64,000 bases of DNA from Allodiplogaster sudhausi (taxonomy: Eukaryota > Nematoda > Chromadorea > Rhabditida > Diplogasteridae): NCBI GenBank assembly GCA_945643635.1, contig CALZFC010000280.1, forward strand, positions 263,501 to 327,500, given 5' to 3'. A program made the translations under genes and the position numbers. Below the pieces are notes generated by a model. It made no database searches. It saw nothing but the letters and a program-made list of their open reading frames with translations, and was not told the origin of the DNA. Shown here in pieces: positions 32,507-43,835 of the stretch (position 1 is its first letter; each line of letters opens with the position of its first letter).

Positions 32507-32959
32507 CCATTTATCGTTCTTGAAATAGCGGTTGACCCAAGCGAAGCTTTGGGCGGCGCTAGCAAAAGGCGAGCTGCAGACACTGCAGTCGCGCATCTAG
32601 CAGATCCATTTGAACTTGTCGAAACGTACGTATCTTCCATTAGGAATGTAATTCGCATGCGTCGACTGCAAGAGATGCTTATTTGTCAACCCTTTTGTTT
32701 CTCAAATCTTTAATTTCTCAATATTTTCTACAAATATGTTATGTCTTTGTTTTTTAAAGCCACAAATAGTACATTTAAAATCGAAGAAGAGAAGTGGAAG
32801 CGTAAATGAATCACAAGCCAATTGACCGGCAGAAAACACGTGATAACAGAAGAGCGTGCAAAGTGTATACTAGAGGGAATTACCAGAAAAAAAAGACATT
32901 AGGAGCAGAGCTAGGAGACGATCGAGAGAGAGAGAAAAAGAAAAAAATAAGCGAGATCC

Positions 32960-33387
32960 TCATAGATCGCGCTGTTTGCGCTTAATTTCGCGGCGCGAGA
33001 ATTCGGCTTCCGCGCCGCGTGCCTGCAACGCGTTCCACTGCGCGTTACGCGAATCCTGACAAGAAATCAAATGATTACGGTATTTTCAAATATTTACTAC
33101 CGTGTTGCGTCTTGGAGAGCCAATTATTGTAAAACAACTCACCTTAAAGTATCGCTCAAGCCGGAATCGCTCGGCAAAGGAGCCAAGGGGCGGCTCTGCC
33201 CCGCGTGGACGAGGACCGATGAAGCTACGGAGAAATAGACGATTTTAGGTGTCGATTGGATACCGTAATCTTAGTACCGTAAGAAATCTTACTTTGGCAT
33301 GTTGATATCGAGCCAGAAGTCATCGAGTGGACTCTTACGAGGATTCAGCGATTTCCCATCGCCTTCCGGTCGTGATGACTTCACATT
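32960..33387 (-). CDS. C-terminal three exons of an unidentified conserved-looking gene
   Basis: The exons are 33293-33387, 33143-33224 and 32960-33055. Donors (GTAAGA, GTGAG), acceptors (CACTCCAG, TCCGTAG, TTGTCAG) and phases agree exactly. The encoded end reads SPLDDFWLDINMPN, then FIGPRPRGAEPPLGSFAERF, then a basic C-terminus ending KRKQRDL. The upstream part is probably in exons at about 34711-34788 (INARFLGPDGMIRCMTFAKA), 34870-34957 (NLIGPALKAMKFCAPDHTEV), 35470-35540, 35770-35900 and 36240-36370 (SYKLTAFPAGVRAGGSVEYL). The foldback at 33545-34503 then lies in an intron. I cannot name the family. It looks like an intracellular, basic protein and not part of a mobile element. Confidence 0.55.
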
Positions 33388-33544
33388 CTGGAGTGAAGCG
33401 CACAAATCGTATTGATCTCACACTCTCATCTCTCTCTCTCTCTCTTTGCTTCTCTCGCCTCCCTCTCTCTCCCTGGTTCTCTCGCCTCTCTATCTCTGCT
33501 TCTCTCTCCCAACCAGAATCTCTCTCGTTGCTTCTGCATGGGGT

Positions 33545-34503
33545 CCAAGAGAGCCTCTCTGTTAGGGCCAAGGTGGCCCTGCCCCGAGGGAAAGTGTCGG
33601 ATTTCGATAACCAAATCTTAATGGGGGGTACCCACACGTACTATAAAGACAATTTGGTGGTCAATTTTGTTATAAAAAAATTTTTCGTTGACTGGGCATG
33701 CAATAGTATGTAAAATGTTTAAGACCATATAACTTTCTGTAAACTTAATATTTTTCAATTTTCTTTTTTTTATTTGTTGTGTATTCAGAAACCGCACAAA
33801 AAGTAATTGATGAGTTTCTGAAAAAGTTTCATTATTAACAAGTTTTATGCATTTTTTATTTTCAAAAATCGGTTTTTTGGGCACATCGTCTATTTTACGG
33901 TCCGGCTTTTCTAGGAGAGAATTTAATGGCCAATTGTATGAGATAAAAATTGTTCAAAAAGCAAGACTTTAAAAAAAGTTACACTAATTTATCTCAATCA
34001 GCGAAAATGCAAGTGCACCAGGTTCAGGTCAAAATTTGAAAACATATATATCCTTCGATTTTCTTCATAAAAACATATCTTCTGTAATTTTTTTCTCCTC
34101 TTTCATCTCAGCTATTCTCCAGCCTGGAACCGGACCGTAAAATAGACGATGTGCCCAAAAAACCGATTTTTGAAAATAAAAAATGCATAAAACTTGTTAA
34201 TAATGAAACTTTTTCAGAAAGTCATCAATTACTTTTTTGTGCGCTTTCTGAATACACAACAAATAAAAAAAAGAAAATTGAAAAATATTAAGTTTACAGA
34301 AAGTTATATGGTCTTAAACATTTTTCATACTATTGCATGCCCAGTCAATGAAAAAATTTTAATAACAAAATTGACCACCAAATTGTCTTTATAGTACGTG
34401 TGGGTATCCCCCATTAAAATTTGGTTATCGAAATCCGACACTTTCCCCCGGGGCAGGCCCCCATGGAAGGCTGCTTGATCCTTACAGAGAGACTCTCTTG
34501 AGC
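33545..34503. mobile_element. Foldback element, arms of about 365 bp, GC-rich tips
   Basis: CCAAGAGAGCCTCTCTG at the left is mirrored by CAGAGAGACTCTCTTG at the right. The arms pair through GTGTCGGATTTCG, CAAATTGTC/GACAATTTG and GCACATCGTCTATTTTACGG, leaving about 200 bp between them. The ORFs inside are mirror images and carry no protein. It is probably a non-autonomous DNA transposon sitting in an intron. Confidence 0.85.
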
Positions 34504-34579
34504 GCTTCCTTACATTAGCCTAGAATACTTTAGAAACATTTTGCTGTTCGAGAGACATGTAATGTTGAAAACTTGAGGT

Positions 34580-36420
34580 AGAGAGCGAGAGATGGACGCA
34601 GAGATAGAGAGATAGTGAGTTTGGTAGAGAGTGAGAAAGAGAGAGAGAGATAGAGAGAGAGAGAGCAACAGAGAAAATATGCACGGCAAGCAAATCACCT
34701 GCTCAATGGTGAGAATCGGAGGAGCCTTTGCAAATGTCATGCAACGAATCATTCCGTCCGGCCCGAGAAATCGCGCATTAATAGCCTGTAGAAAAATAAT
34801 TAATTTATCAATTGTTAATTTTATTTCAAATTTAGTTTTTTATTCAGAAAGAATTTTTCTAACTTTCTTGCGAAACAAAGAATGGAATAGACACGAACTT
34901 CAGTGTGGTCGGGCGCGCAAAACTTCATCGCCTTGAGAGCTGGCCCTATTAAATTCTGAAAGCGGAATTGATTAACTTTACATCCGTTACTGGAACGGAT
35001 GTTTATATCCGGTACTAGTAGCGGATATTTTGTGCATCCAAATACCGCATTTTCTCTATTAGTACCCCCCTCTGAAAATGCCATTGAAAAATAGAACCCC
35101 TCCCTCGAGTAGAACCCCCCCCCCTTCCAATAGTACCCCCCCCCCCACTAACAGTCTAATACCTCATCTCTAGATGTACTTCGAACGGATCCTTGAGGCA
35201 TGGGGTGCTCTTTCCAATGAACTGATACCAAATTCATGAATAATCTGTTGTAAATCGGATATTCCAGCGATGATTCCATTCGGGCTACGATTCTACTTTT
35301 TTTGGGAACAAAATGTTGTGATTAAACTTTTATTGTCTCACATTGAAAACAGTACCCTCCCTCTAATAGTGCCCCCCTCTCGCAGGGGTATTGAAAAATA
35401 GAACCCCCGGGGGTACTAATAGAGAAAATACGGTAATAGCTTTCATGTGGTCCAAGTAAAAAAAAATTAATACAACGTTCAAAGGCACCTCCTTCTGTGC
35501 TCCTTCTCCTTTGGCTGACAGCTCCTCTGGGGAGGCCTGATCGAAAGGGAAACATGAAGTCAAATAAGGAATCGAAAGAGGAGAAAATATAGTTTCAGAA
35601 CAAAATAAAACGGAACCATTGAAAGTCAGGGAGGAGGGCGAGGATGAACGGGGAATAAAGAGAGAGAGAGAGAGAGAGAGAGCGAAGATATAAACAGAGA
35701 GAAAACGAGAGACAGAGATAGACAGAGATAGTGAGGAGTGACAGACAGACAGAGTGCTATCTCCACTCACCTCGACTGTGTCCATGTGATCATCTGCCTA
35801 CATGGCTGCCGCCCACTGGCAGAACGCAGCGTCGCACTGAAGTCGATCCGCGTAGTTGCCCGAGAAGAACAGCATCACTGCCAGCTTCACTTGCATCGCC
35901 TCAAATTATAAGATGTTCTCATGTACTGTCGAGGACCGCCTCATAGCTCCTCAGCACTGTAAATATCTCAGCGGTCACCAGTCAATTGCCTGCCAAAACA
36001 TCCTCCCGAACGGCCCACCCTCGCGCTCCCTAGTCCTTTCTTCCCCACTCTCCTTTCCTCCACAAAGAAGCTAAATATGTTCCACGCATTATAGTGAAGC
36101 CAGAACGTGGACAGGGAAGGGATGTGATAATACGAAATGCAGTTTCCAAGACGGCGGTTTTCCTATTCATGTTGCATATGTCTTCTGAATGTCGCTAGCC
36201 AGCCTTTAGCTGTTAGCTCCTGTTACAGAATACGAGAAATACAAAGAGATGCCTAACAGTGATAGCGTCGAGTGGAGTGATGCCAGGAAGCTGACGCTTT
36301 TCCAAGTACTCGACGGAACCTCCCGCACGAACTCCGGCAGGAAACGCTGTCAATTTGTAGCTTGCTTCTTTAAATAACGCCATAGTATGAGTTTTCGCAC
36401 ATTCTAAATGCGTTGTATGT
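34580..36420 (-). CDS. Probable upstream exons of the gene ending at 32960
   Basis: Separate open blocks on the minus strand are bounded by AG and GT: about 36250-36370 (YKLTAFPAGVRAGGSVEYLE), about 35775-35905 (MQVKLAVMLFFSGNYADRLQ, then an in-frame TAG that is probably spliced out through CAT/GTAGGC), about 35470-35540 (SPEELSAKGEGAQKEV), about 34870-34957 and 34711-34788. They are separated by CT/GA-rich or AT-rich sequence, as in other introns here. Order, strand and spacing suggest one gene, but I did not verify every junction. Confidence 0.35.
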
Positions 36421-36536
36421 ATGTACATATGTAAATTTACAAGTATACTTTTAAAAAGAAAAATTGATAAACCCTTATGGAGAGTCATTTTATTTGTTGC
36501 TGAATCTTGCCAATGTCTTTTAGTTCAAAACGTTCT

Positions 36537-37515
36537 CATGCCTTTGCACGGGGATCAAAGTTGAATGGACGCGGTAATGTGAGTGGCGGGCCGTCGTCAG
36601 GGAAGTGCTCGAGGAGGGCCGGAGGCAGATCGGAGCCAAACTGTGAATATTTTTCTAAATTTAATTCCAATGCAAAAATAGATTACAAAACAGCGTGAAT
36701 GAATGAGTACCTTTTTGTTGCATAACGCGTTGCGTGGCGCGTTGAGTGCTTCAACTTTGCTTCTTTCCTCGTCGCGAGCCTTCTTCTCGGCACGTTTCTT
36801 CTCCTCGCGCAGCTTGACATAGGCTTTCGGTCGACCATTTCCATCTCCACTGACCGATTCCAAAAGTTGATGACATTGAGTTTTGGCGCCCACCGCTCCG
36901 GAGAGAACAGCATCGCTGCGATCGACGCAAACTTGTAAATCTACAATTCGAAATGACATCATGTGCCTTAATATGTTTTAGTATATAATAATTGTTTTTT
37001 TATTATAACTGCAAAAGAAATCAACTTTGGTAGAATGATAAATGAAGAAGAACTTACATCTGTCGTGATGACCGTTTGTAGAATTCCGACAAATGAGTTG
37101 GTCCCGGAGACCACGAGAAGCAACCTTTTTAATAAGATTTTTTTAATAATTCAATTTTTATATTTCTTATTTTTGATTTATTTCACTGAAGGCCTAAGGG
37201 ACAAATTAAGTTAATTAGCTTAAATAATTTATAGATAGCTCGGACCATTTCGTTGAACTCGTTTGGCGGTCATTATCGAAGAGAAGCGCGGTAGTCGTAG
37301 CGCACTGGAGGAGCGGGCCGACGGCGCAGAAGAGGAGATTGCGGCGGACCTCGAATGCAGTGACTGAGGGGGCAATTCTGTGCCAGATGTGAATTGTTCA
37401 ACCGATTGCTACATTTGAACTCCGCTTCCTTCAATTCGCTTACCATCGCGACGTTTTCCTTTTCGAAGGGACGGTTCCACTCGAAGAAGTTGTCCATTCG
37501 GAGGCGCATCATGAA
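36537..37515 (-). CDS. Unidentified gene, 3 or more exons, possibly membrane protein
   Basis: The last exon is about 36537-36645 (FGSDLPPALLEHFPDDGPPL ... stop TGA 36537-36539). Before it, about 36711-36949 is open in two frames: one gives a Lys/Glu-rich helix (LREEKKRAEKKARDEERSKV), the other continues FASIAAMLFSPERWAPKLNV. Further upstream are about 37055-37130 (LLLVVSGTNSFVGILQTVIT) and about 37240-37512 (MRLRMDNFFEWNRPFEKENV, with a possible hydrophobic helix NLLFCAVGPLLQCATTTALL in another frame). The hydrophobic stretches suggest a multi-pass membrane protein resembling the neighbour at 37.6-39.1 kb. The true frame across each junction is not settled. Confidence 0.4.
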
Positions 37516-37630
37516 GCGCTGAAGAAACTTTCTCTTACTGCCTCTTCAAACAAATAATTAGATTAATTTGCGCAAACTTTTTTGTGTCGCAAAATAAAAC
37601 ATTTTTTTCTTTCTTATACTTTGCTCATCA

Positions 37631-39130
37631 GACTAATTGACTCTGTTATGGAACTGCACGGCCAGCTCGCCAAAGGCAGAGGCGAGGAAAGCGAGCAGGA
37701 CGAGAATAGAGACGATCATTGCAGGCTGGGAGGAGGTGTCGAAGGAGCCTGCGCATTCGTCACTCTCACTTCCTCTCTCTCTTTCTCCCTCTCTTCCCCT
37801 ATCTCTCACTCTCCCTCTCGCCCCCTTCTTTCTCGGACGTTCTCTCACGCATTCTGCTCTCTCTATTCTCTCCCATTTCTCTGTTGCTCTTTCATATATT
37901 CGAGCTTCATCTCTCACATTTTCCTTCGTATTTCTTTCTCTCACTCTCTCTTCCTCTCTTTCTCTCTCTACTTTCGCCACTACTCTCTCTTACCAGTGCT
38001 GCTCCATAGCGTCGGCGAGTCCCAGTAGCACGCCACTACTGCAGCCGTAATTCCGAGTGCAATTGCATACGAGAGCCCCATTCGAATCTGCAGATGCTGT
38101 ATTGATTCATTTACAGATTGATTTATACAGATTAACTGTACAAACCCCCCTCTTTCCTGGTGCCCCACTTATCGACTTATCTCTCTCTTTCTCTTTCTCT
38201 CTGCCTCTCCCTCTGCTCTCTCTCACCGACCGCATAGTCGAGCCGGAACGGTCGCATCGCCCACTCGTTGATGACGTCATAGACGTGGCTCGCTTCGTTC
38301 AGCCAAAGTACTTATGCTGGAGTTTAGCCATATATATAACGGATTCAAATTTCCCGCCAGGATTAAAAGATTTCAATAAATTGCCTGAAACGTAGCAGAA
38401 GATGATGATCGCGCCCCAGACACGAGCGCCTATCTGAAATACGAAGAATGTTTCCTGCTTTTTATACGTTTTCTCAATCACAAAAGCAAAGTTACTAACT
38501 ACTCTCCCTCCCTCCCTCTCGCGCTCTATCTCTCATGCTATCTTGCTTTCTCTCTTTCGAAATAGCTCTCTTGCTATCTCTCTCACTGTGTCTGTCTCTC
38601 TCTCTATACTCTCTCACTCTCTCGCTCTGCTCACCTTATCTAGGGCGGCCTCGTTTGGACGTTGAAGTAGTAGTTTAAAAGGCTACTATGGTTAGTAGTG
38701 CCGAGCGCTGCGTCTGCATATCATCTTGTGGAGTCTGGAAGAGGGAGCGATGGAAAGAGTGAGAAAGAGTGAGGAGAGAAAAGAGAGAAATAGAACGATA
38801 GAAAGAGAGAGAAAGCAGAGAGAAATACATGATTTTAAAGAAGGAACCAAATCGTCTTATTTTCTTCTAGTTTTATCAGTAAGTATGAGAGAATACAATG
38901 AGGGTGTTTTGTAGAGAGGAAGATTAAGCCAGATTAGAAGTGACCGGCTTGAGTGGGGAAGAGAGAGAGAGAGCGAGCGGGAGAGAGAGAGTAAGAGAGA
39001 GAGAGAGAAAGGAAAAATATCCACCTCGACTTCACCCATAAGGCCCGCCGCTACAGCTCGCAGGATCACAGAGACGGCTGTTGCTGCCGTTGCTCCGTGT
39101 GCAGAATAGGTCAGAGCGACGGATACCTAG
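37631..39130 (-). CDS. Multi-pass membrane protein exons
   Basis: In order: about 39020-39127 (VSVALTYSAHGATAATAVSV, hydrophobic), about 38640-38690 (LQRPNEAALDK), about 38395-38435 (IGARVWGAIIIFCY, hydrophobic), about 38240-38310 (VYDVINEWAMRPFRLDYA), about 37990-38090 (MGLSYAIALGITAAVVACYW, hydrophobic) and 37631 to about 37755 (AMIVSILVLLAFLASAFGEL, hydrophobic, ending HNRVN then TAG). Four predicted membrane spans with short loops, CT-rich introns between exons, and a stop at the end suggest a complete C-terminal half of a polytopic membrane protein. The NEWAMRPF and FFEWNRPF segments here and at 37.5 kb look related, hinting at tandem duplicates. No family is assigned. Confidence 0.45.
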
Positions 39131-39249
39131 GTCACTCATTGTACTCTCTTTCTATCACTCGCTTTCTCAAATTGTCTTCCTCACTCTCCGCCTCTCTCTC
39201 TCTCTCTTTCCGTCTGTCTCTCTTTTTCGTCATTTTACATTTTCGCGAT

Positions 39250-41016
39250 GCTGCCGCCGTCTCAGCAGCTCGCATTTCTCGAACATTGGTCCAGACTCGC
39301 ACTCGCAGTAGGCGCCGTCCACCTGAAGAGTCATTTCTCTCTCTCTCCCTCTCTCCACTTCTCTGTCTCTCTGTCATGTCTCAATCTATTTCTTTTTTTC
39401 TCTAATTCCGTCTCTCGTATGCTATAAATTTGAACATCTCTCTTCACTCCACTCACGTTCTCGACGCACCTGCCGAGCTCGCATTTCATTTTGTCGCAAA
39501 ACTTTGGCGAGATGAAGCAGCTGCCGCCCTGGAGGCGCAGTTATAAACATTTATAAATAATAAAATATTAAACGATTCCATCCACTCAAAAAATTCCAAC
39601 GATCTATTGCTTGATGTAAACGGTAGTGTGCGATCTTATCTTGGTATACTAGTAATACCTTTAATCAGTTAAAAAGAATATATAGTCATGTATGTGGTGT
39701 AGTCTCATTCTGCGCATTTTTAAACCTCACCGTCCATCCTGTCTTGCAGATGCACGCCTTGTCATTGCAGTATTCCGTGCCGAGCGGGTCGCAGTCGGCG
39801 CAAGACATGAAGGGCTCCGAAGAAATAGCTTCTTCGTAGAGTACTGCGCCTCCGCCTTGGGCTATAGGAGAGTTTGGACGAGGAGAATGAGCAATGGGAA
39901 GAGAGACAGAACGAGAAAGAGAAAGAGAAAGAGAAAGAGAAAGAGAAAGAGAGAGAGAGAGAGCGAGAGAAAGAGAGAGATGAGAGAAAGAGAAAAGAGA
40001 TAGGGAGGCCCAGCGATTGAAGAAGAATACACAACTGTTCGGTGAGGGGCAGTTGAAGAGAGTCGGATGCGGTATGAGCTGGCCAATCTCAGAGCAGGTC
40101 GATGTGAAGGTGACTTCGGGAACTTGAGCGCATTCAAAGTCAACCGAATCCTGATATGAGATGAATGGTTCTGTGCATATCGTTGTCATCAGAGACAAAG
40201 AGATAGAGAGCATATAGAGAGAGATACAGAGTGAGCGAGAGAGAGAGAGAGAGAGAGAGATCGAGAGGGTGAGAGAGAGATGCAGTTATTCCGCCTGGCA
40301 CCGTATAGTTGATCGTCGCCATCTTGCTCTCATCTGTGATAGTGAGAACATTGGCTAGGCCGTATTCGTTGAGTGTCGCCTGCACTGCACATGTCGGCGG
40401 GTTGCAGAACTCTATAGCATAATTATTTTAAAATGTCTATTCTTTTTTAATTAACAAAATAAAAGATATATTTATAAGTAATTATTTTTAAAATTAATTT
40501 TGTAAATACACATTTGAGGCTGAACAATAGATGCACTGGGTACAGAGAAAAACTGACTGGGCGCCATGCAGACAGCGACTGCTCGAGGATAAATGGAATA
40601 GGCGCTAAGAGTACTCGTCAGTGTGACGTCCTACGGAACAATTTGTTTAGCGAAATACACTTTATTTCCTTACGTAAAAGATATTTATACGTAATATCAA
40701 TACGTTATTTGTCCATGGCTATAATGTTCTTTGTTTTGTTGTAAATAATGAATAAATTAAGCATAATGAAGTAATAAAAGTGGAAAAATGCATTAATTAG
40801 ACGAAATCGCATTTCTCTAGCCAATTCTGCGTTCAAATCCGATAGACTGATGACTCGAACAGTGCGAGTGGCGCGGAATGCTGCAGAGGCATGCGAGTTG
40901 ACGTAGAGGGGAGGGAGGCCGCCGTCCGACTCGCGGCTGATGTTTTAGTAATATTCAAACCATATTCCACGAGATAGTTCATTGAGGGGTGCTGCTGGGG
41001 CCTTTTTCCTTCTCTT

Positions 41017-41052
<36 letters not shown>

Positions 41053-41905
41053 ATCTTTCTCTCTAGCTCTTTAGCTTACGCTCTCTCATTCTCTCTCTCT
41101 TTCTTTCTCTAACAGCATCTCTCTAATAGCCTTCCTCTCCGCATCCAGCTCAAGAGCTCCCATCATGTCGCTGAATTCCCGCTTCTGGCACACAACCAAG
41201 CAGTCCATGTACGATTTGCCTGAAACCAGGGCAGGGCAGGCATTCTGTACTACCAGAAGCAAAATTAATTCAAATCTCCCGCCATATTCCCTTAAAGTAC
41301 CGCCTGCTATCCATGTTGGATAAATGCACGTCGTTGCGCCCTCAGTAAAACCAAGCGGACATGCTTGCGTGCAATTGTCGTTGGCTGAAGGTAAAAGTTT
41401 CTTGCAACCGTCGTAGTCCTAATTGATATTCCACAAACAATACTCCAAATTAACCCTTTTTCGATTTACTTAAACTTGTTAATGATCTCTACTTGGATAC
41501 ATCAGTGCTTCGCCTTGAAGCATATAATCCTAAATCATACAGTCTGAAATTGTCGTTGACTCGTCGCCATAATCGACAATGACACCTTCGTCCGTGGAGT
41601 GCGCTAGGGAGAGTGAAGGAGTCGGCGAGTCGGAGAGGGAAGACGATGTCAGCGGGCTATAGAAACAGTGTTCTTTAATGGTCTCTGAAACGCTTTAAAA
41701 GTACAACCTTTGACCATATCAAACCCTAATAGGTCAGTGAATATATTGTTGTGTATAAGGTGGAACTCTCTCCATTGTAGAATCTTCTATGCTCGAGACT
41801 TTTGGCAACAGAAAAGGAGGAGATGAACCTGGTTGAAGCCGATGTTTCTTTGTCGGAGCGCGACGTCCTGGTGCTCGTTGAGATTGCACTGGAAATCACA
41901 GAAAG
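39250..41905 (-). CDS. EGF-like and Cys-rich ectodomain exons, downstream part of a mucin gene
   Basis: Likely exons in order: about 41810-41895 (Ser/Thr-rich), about 41545-41655 (Ser-rich, TDEGVIVDYGDEST), about 41290-41430 (DNCTQACPLGFTEGATTC), about 41110-41250 (NACPALVSGKSYMDCLVVCQ), about 40840-40945 (ISRESDGGLPPLYVNSHASA), about 40510-40630, about 40290-40410 (FCNPPTCAVQATLNEYGLAN), about 40025-40150 (DFECAQVPEVTFTSTC), 39735-39870 (SCADCDPLGTEYCNDKACIC), about 39465-39535 (GGSCFISPKFCDKMKCELGR) and about 39255-39320 (VDGAYCECESGPMFEKCELL). The last three have EGF-like cysteine spacing. With the mucin exon upstream and membrane helices downstream, this could be one large membrane mucin with EGF domains, or two adjacent genes. 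Introns carry CT/GA microsatellites. Confidence 0.5.
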
Positions 41906-41984
41906 GATTTTCTATCTTTAATTTTTCTCTCAATCATTTATCCATATAATTAATGAAGTTCCATTGATTTACATATAAGCAATA

Positions 41985-43178
41985 ACCTCTGTGTCGCGTT
42001 CTTTGCTGTGGGGATCGATGACACGACCTTTGATGTGGGTTCGGATGTCGGTGGATGTAGCGACCTTTGATTTTGGTTCGGATGTCGCGTCTGCGGTCGG
42101 GATCGATGTAGCGACCTTTGATTTTGGTTCGGATGTCGCGTCTGCGGTCGGGATCGATGTAGCGACCTTTGATCTAGGTTCGGATGTTGCGCCAGTGGTC
42201 GGGATCGATGTAGCGACCTTTGATCTAGGTTCGGATGTTGCGCCTGTGGTCGGGATCGATGTAGCGACCTTTGATCTAGGTTCGGATGTTGCGCCTGTGG
42301 TCGGGATCGATGTAGCGACCTTTGATCTAGGTTCGGATGTTGCGCCTGTGGTCGGGATCGATGTAGCGACCTTTGATCTAGGTTCGGATGTTGCGCCTGT
42401 GGTCGGGATCGATGTAGCGACCTTTGATCTAGGTTCGGATGTTGCGCCTGTGGTCGGGATCGATGTAGCGACCTTTTATGATAGTTTGGATGTCGCGTCT
42501 CTGGTCGGGATTGATGTAAAGACCTTTGATGTTGCTTCGGCTGTCGCGTCAGTGACCTTTGATGTTGGGGCCGACGTCGCAGGTGAACTGCTCTCCGTTG
42601 ACAAAGTAGCGATTTCCTTGGTGCTTTTAGACGTATCTGATAGTGAGGTAGCCACTTGCGTATATCCATACTCAGATGATGCCCCTTCATCTGTCGATCC
42701 GCGCGATATCGTCCTTATATTGGCTCTCGTGCTGCCAGGCTCTTCATTCTTCGTGCTCTGATGGGCTGATACCTGGCTTTCTATCCATTCGATCGTGGTT
42801 TCAGGAGTCGATAGTGTCTCCCTTTCGTCATTTGCTGCTGATGTAGAGATTCCAGCAATTCCAGTAGAGGCAGCAGTCTCCGCAATCTCGCTGTTGCCTA
42901 TTTGTCCGGATTCTGTTGTCCTAGTTGTAGCAGTGCTCACAGTAATCGACTCTGTCTCAGTTATCGGTCCAGAAATTGTGCTCAACTTGGGTGTGGACAT
43001 CATTGAGGAGGCCACAACGGACGACTTTGATGAGGTGGCGTTGGTTGAAGTTGGCGAGGAAGTAGAAGGGCTTTCAGAGGATTTGGGTGATGTGATCGAC
43101 GACATCGAGTTGAGGGACCCCTCGTTCGAGCCCGTTTCGGTAGTCCCGGCAGTGGAAATGACTAAATATGTCCTTTGA
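41985..43178 (-). pseudogene. Mucin-like Ser/Thr exon with 51-bp repeats, interrupted by a nonsense codon
   Basis: From about 43178 the minus strand encodes a Ser/Thr-rich segment (SSITSPKSSESPSTSSPTST and similar) for about 230 codons and enters a tandem array of 17-codon units (ATSIPTTGATSEPRSKV). At 42476-42478 the TCA of one unit is TAA, which stops the frame just before the array; the repeats beyond it stay in the same frame. Near 42045 a further one-base shift relative to the array is needed to reach the next donor. These two lesions suggest either a broken allele or gene, or alternative splicing that skips the array. The conceptual product is an extracellular mucin upstream of the Cys-rich/EGF exons. 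Confidence 0.55.
42055..42475 (-). repeat. 51-bp coding minisatellite, about 8 units
   Basis: The unit GCTACATCGATCCCGACCAC plus 31 further bases recurs every 51 bp with very few changes. The period is a multiple of three, so it keeps frame. The antisense frame is also open through the whole array and is ignored. Confidence 0.9.
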
Positions 43179-43217
43179 ACATCAGTTACATGTTCACTAA
43201 CTATTGTGCAGTTGTGC

Positions 43218-43218
<1 letters not shown>

Positions 43219-43258
<40 letters not shown>

Positions 43259-43272
43259 AATATATATAATAT
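43219..43272. repeat. (TA)n microsatellite
   Basis: Alternating TA from about 43219 to 43254 with short TATAA variants after it, in the intron upstream of the mucin exon. Confidence 0.95.
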
Positions 43273-43526
43273 ATATTTTCAGAAAAGAAATACATTGAGT
43301 GAACCTGTTTTGCCTGTGGTCACTGGTGTCGAAGACGTCGACGACATCGAGCTACGGGAACTCTCGTTCGAGTCCGTTCCTGCCGGATTTATTTTTCTTT
43401 AATTTATTGTTGTGTAATTTAAAAAAAAAATTCATACATGAAAATATAATTTATTTAGAGAAAATAATGAATTGAGCGAGCCTGGTGCCATATAGTCGGT
43501 GTAAGTGCCGCCGAAGTGCGTGGCGT

Positions 43527-43835
43527 TTTATACTGAACGCTACTCAACTAAAACCCTAGAGCTAGCACTAAGCTATAAGTCTATACATATTCGTACGTAA
43601 CTCGACGTGGGCAGAAAGAAATGGTACCCTTTGTCTACCTAGGACCCCTATTAAGGGTACTTATCTCCTATATCACCCAAAAAATGTCTAAGTCCAGAAC
43701 TCCAAGTGAAGTTTAGGGGACCCCTAAACCAACTTTAGGGGTCCCTTAGGGGACCCTTTGGGGGTCCCTTAGGGGACCTTTAGGGGAGCGTTCCCTGCTC
43801 TAGGGTTTTAGTTGAGTAGCGTTCAGTATAAGACT
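43527..43835. repeat. Small foldback sharing its arm with the 43791-44481 element
   Basis: TTATACTGAACGCTACTCAA and CTAAAACCCTAGAGC (43529-43560) are mirrored by GCTCTAGGGTTTTAG and TTGAGTAGCGTTCAGTATAA (about 43797-43832). The loop contains a GGGGTCCCTTAGGGGACC short tandem repeat (about 43736-43785). Confidence 0.75.

Noticed and set aside
32144..32658. Lys/Arg- or Ser/Leu-polymer ORFs
   Set aside because: They are translations of the TTTCTC microsatellite.
41991..42761. 256-codon plus-strand ORF across the 51-bp repeats
   Set aside because: The repeat period is a multiple of three, so the antisense frame stays open by itself. The minus strand has the Ser/Thr-rich mucin character and neighbouring exons.
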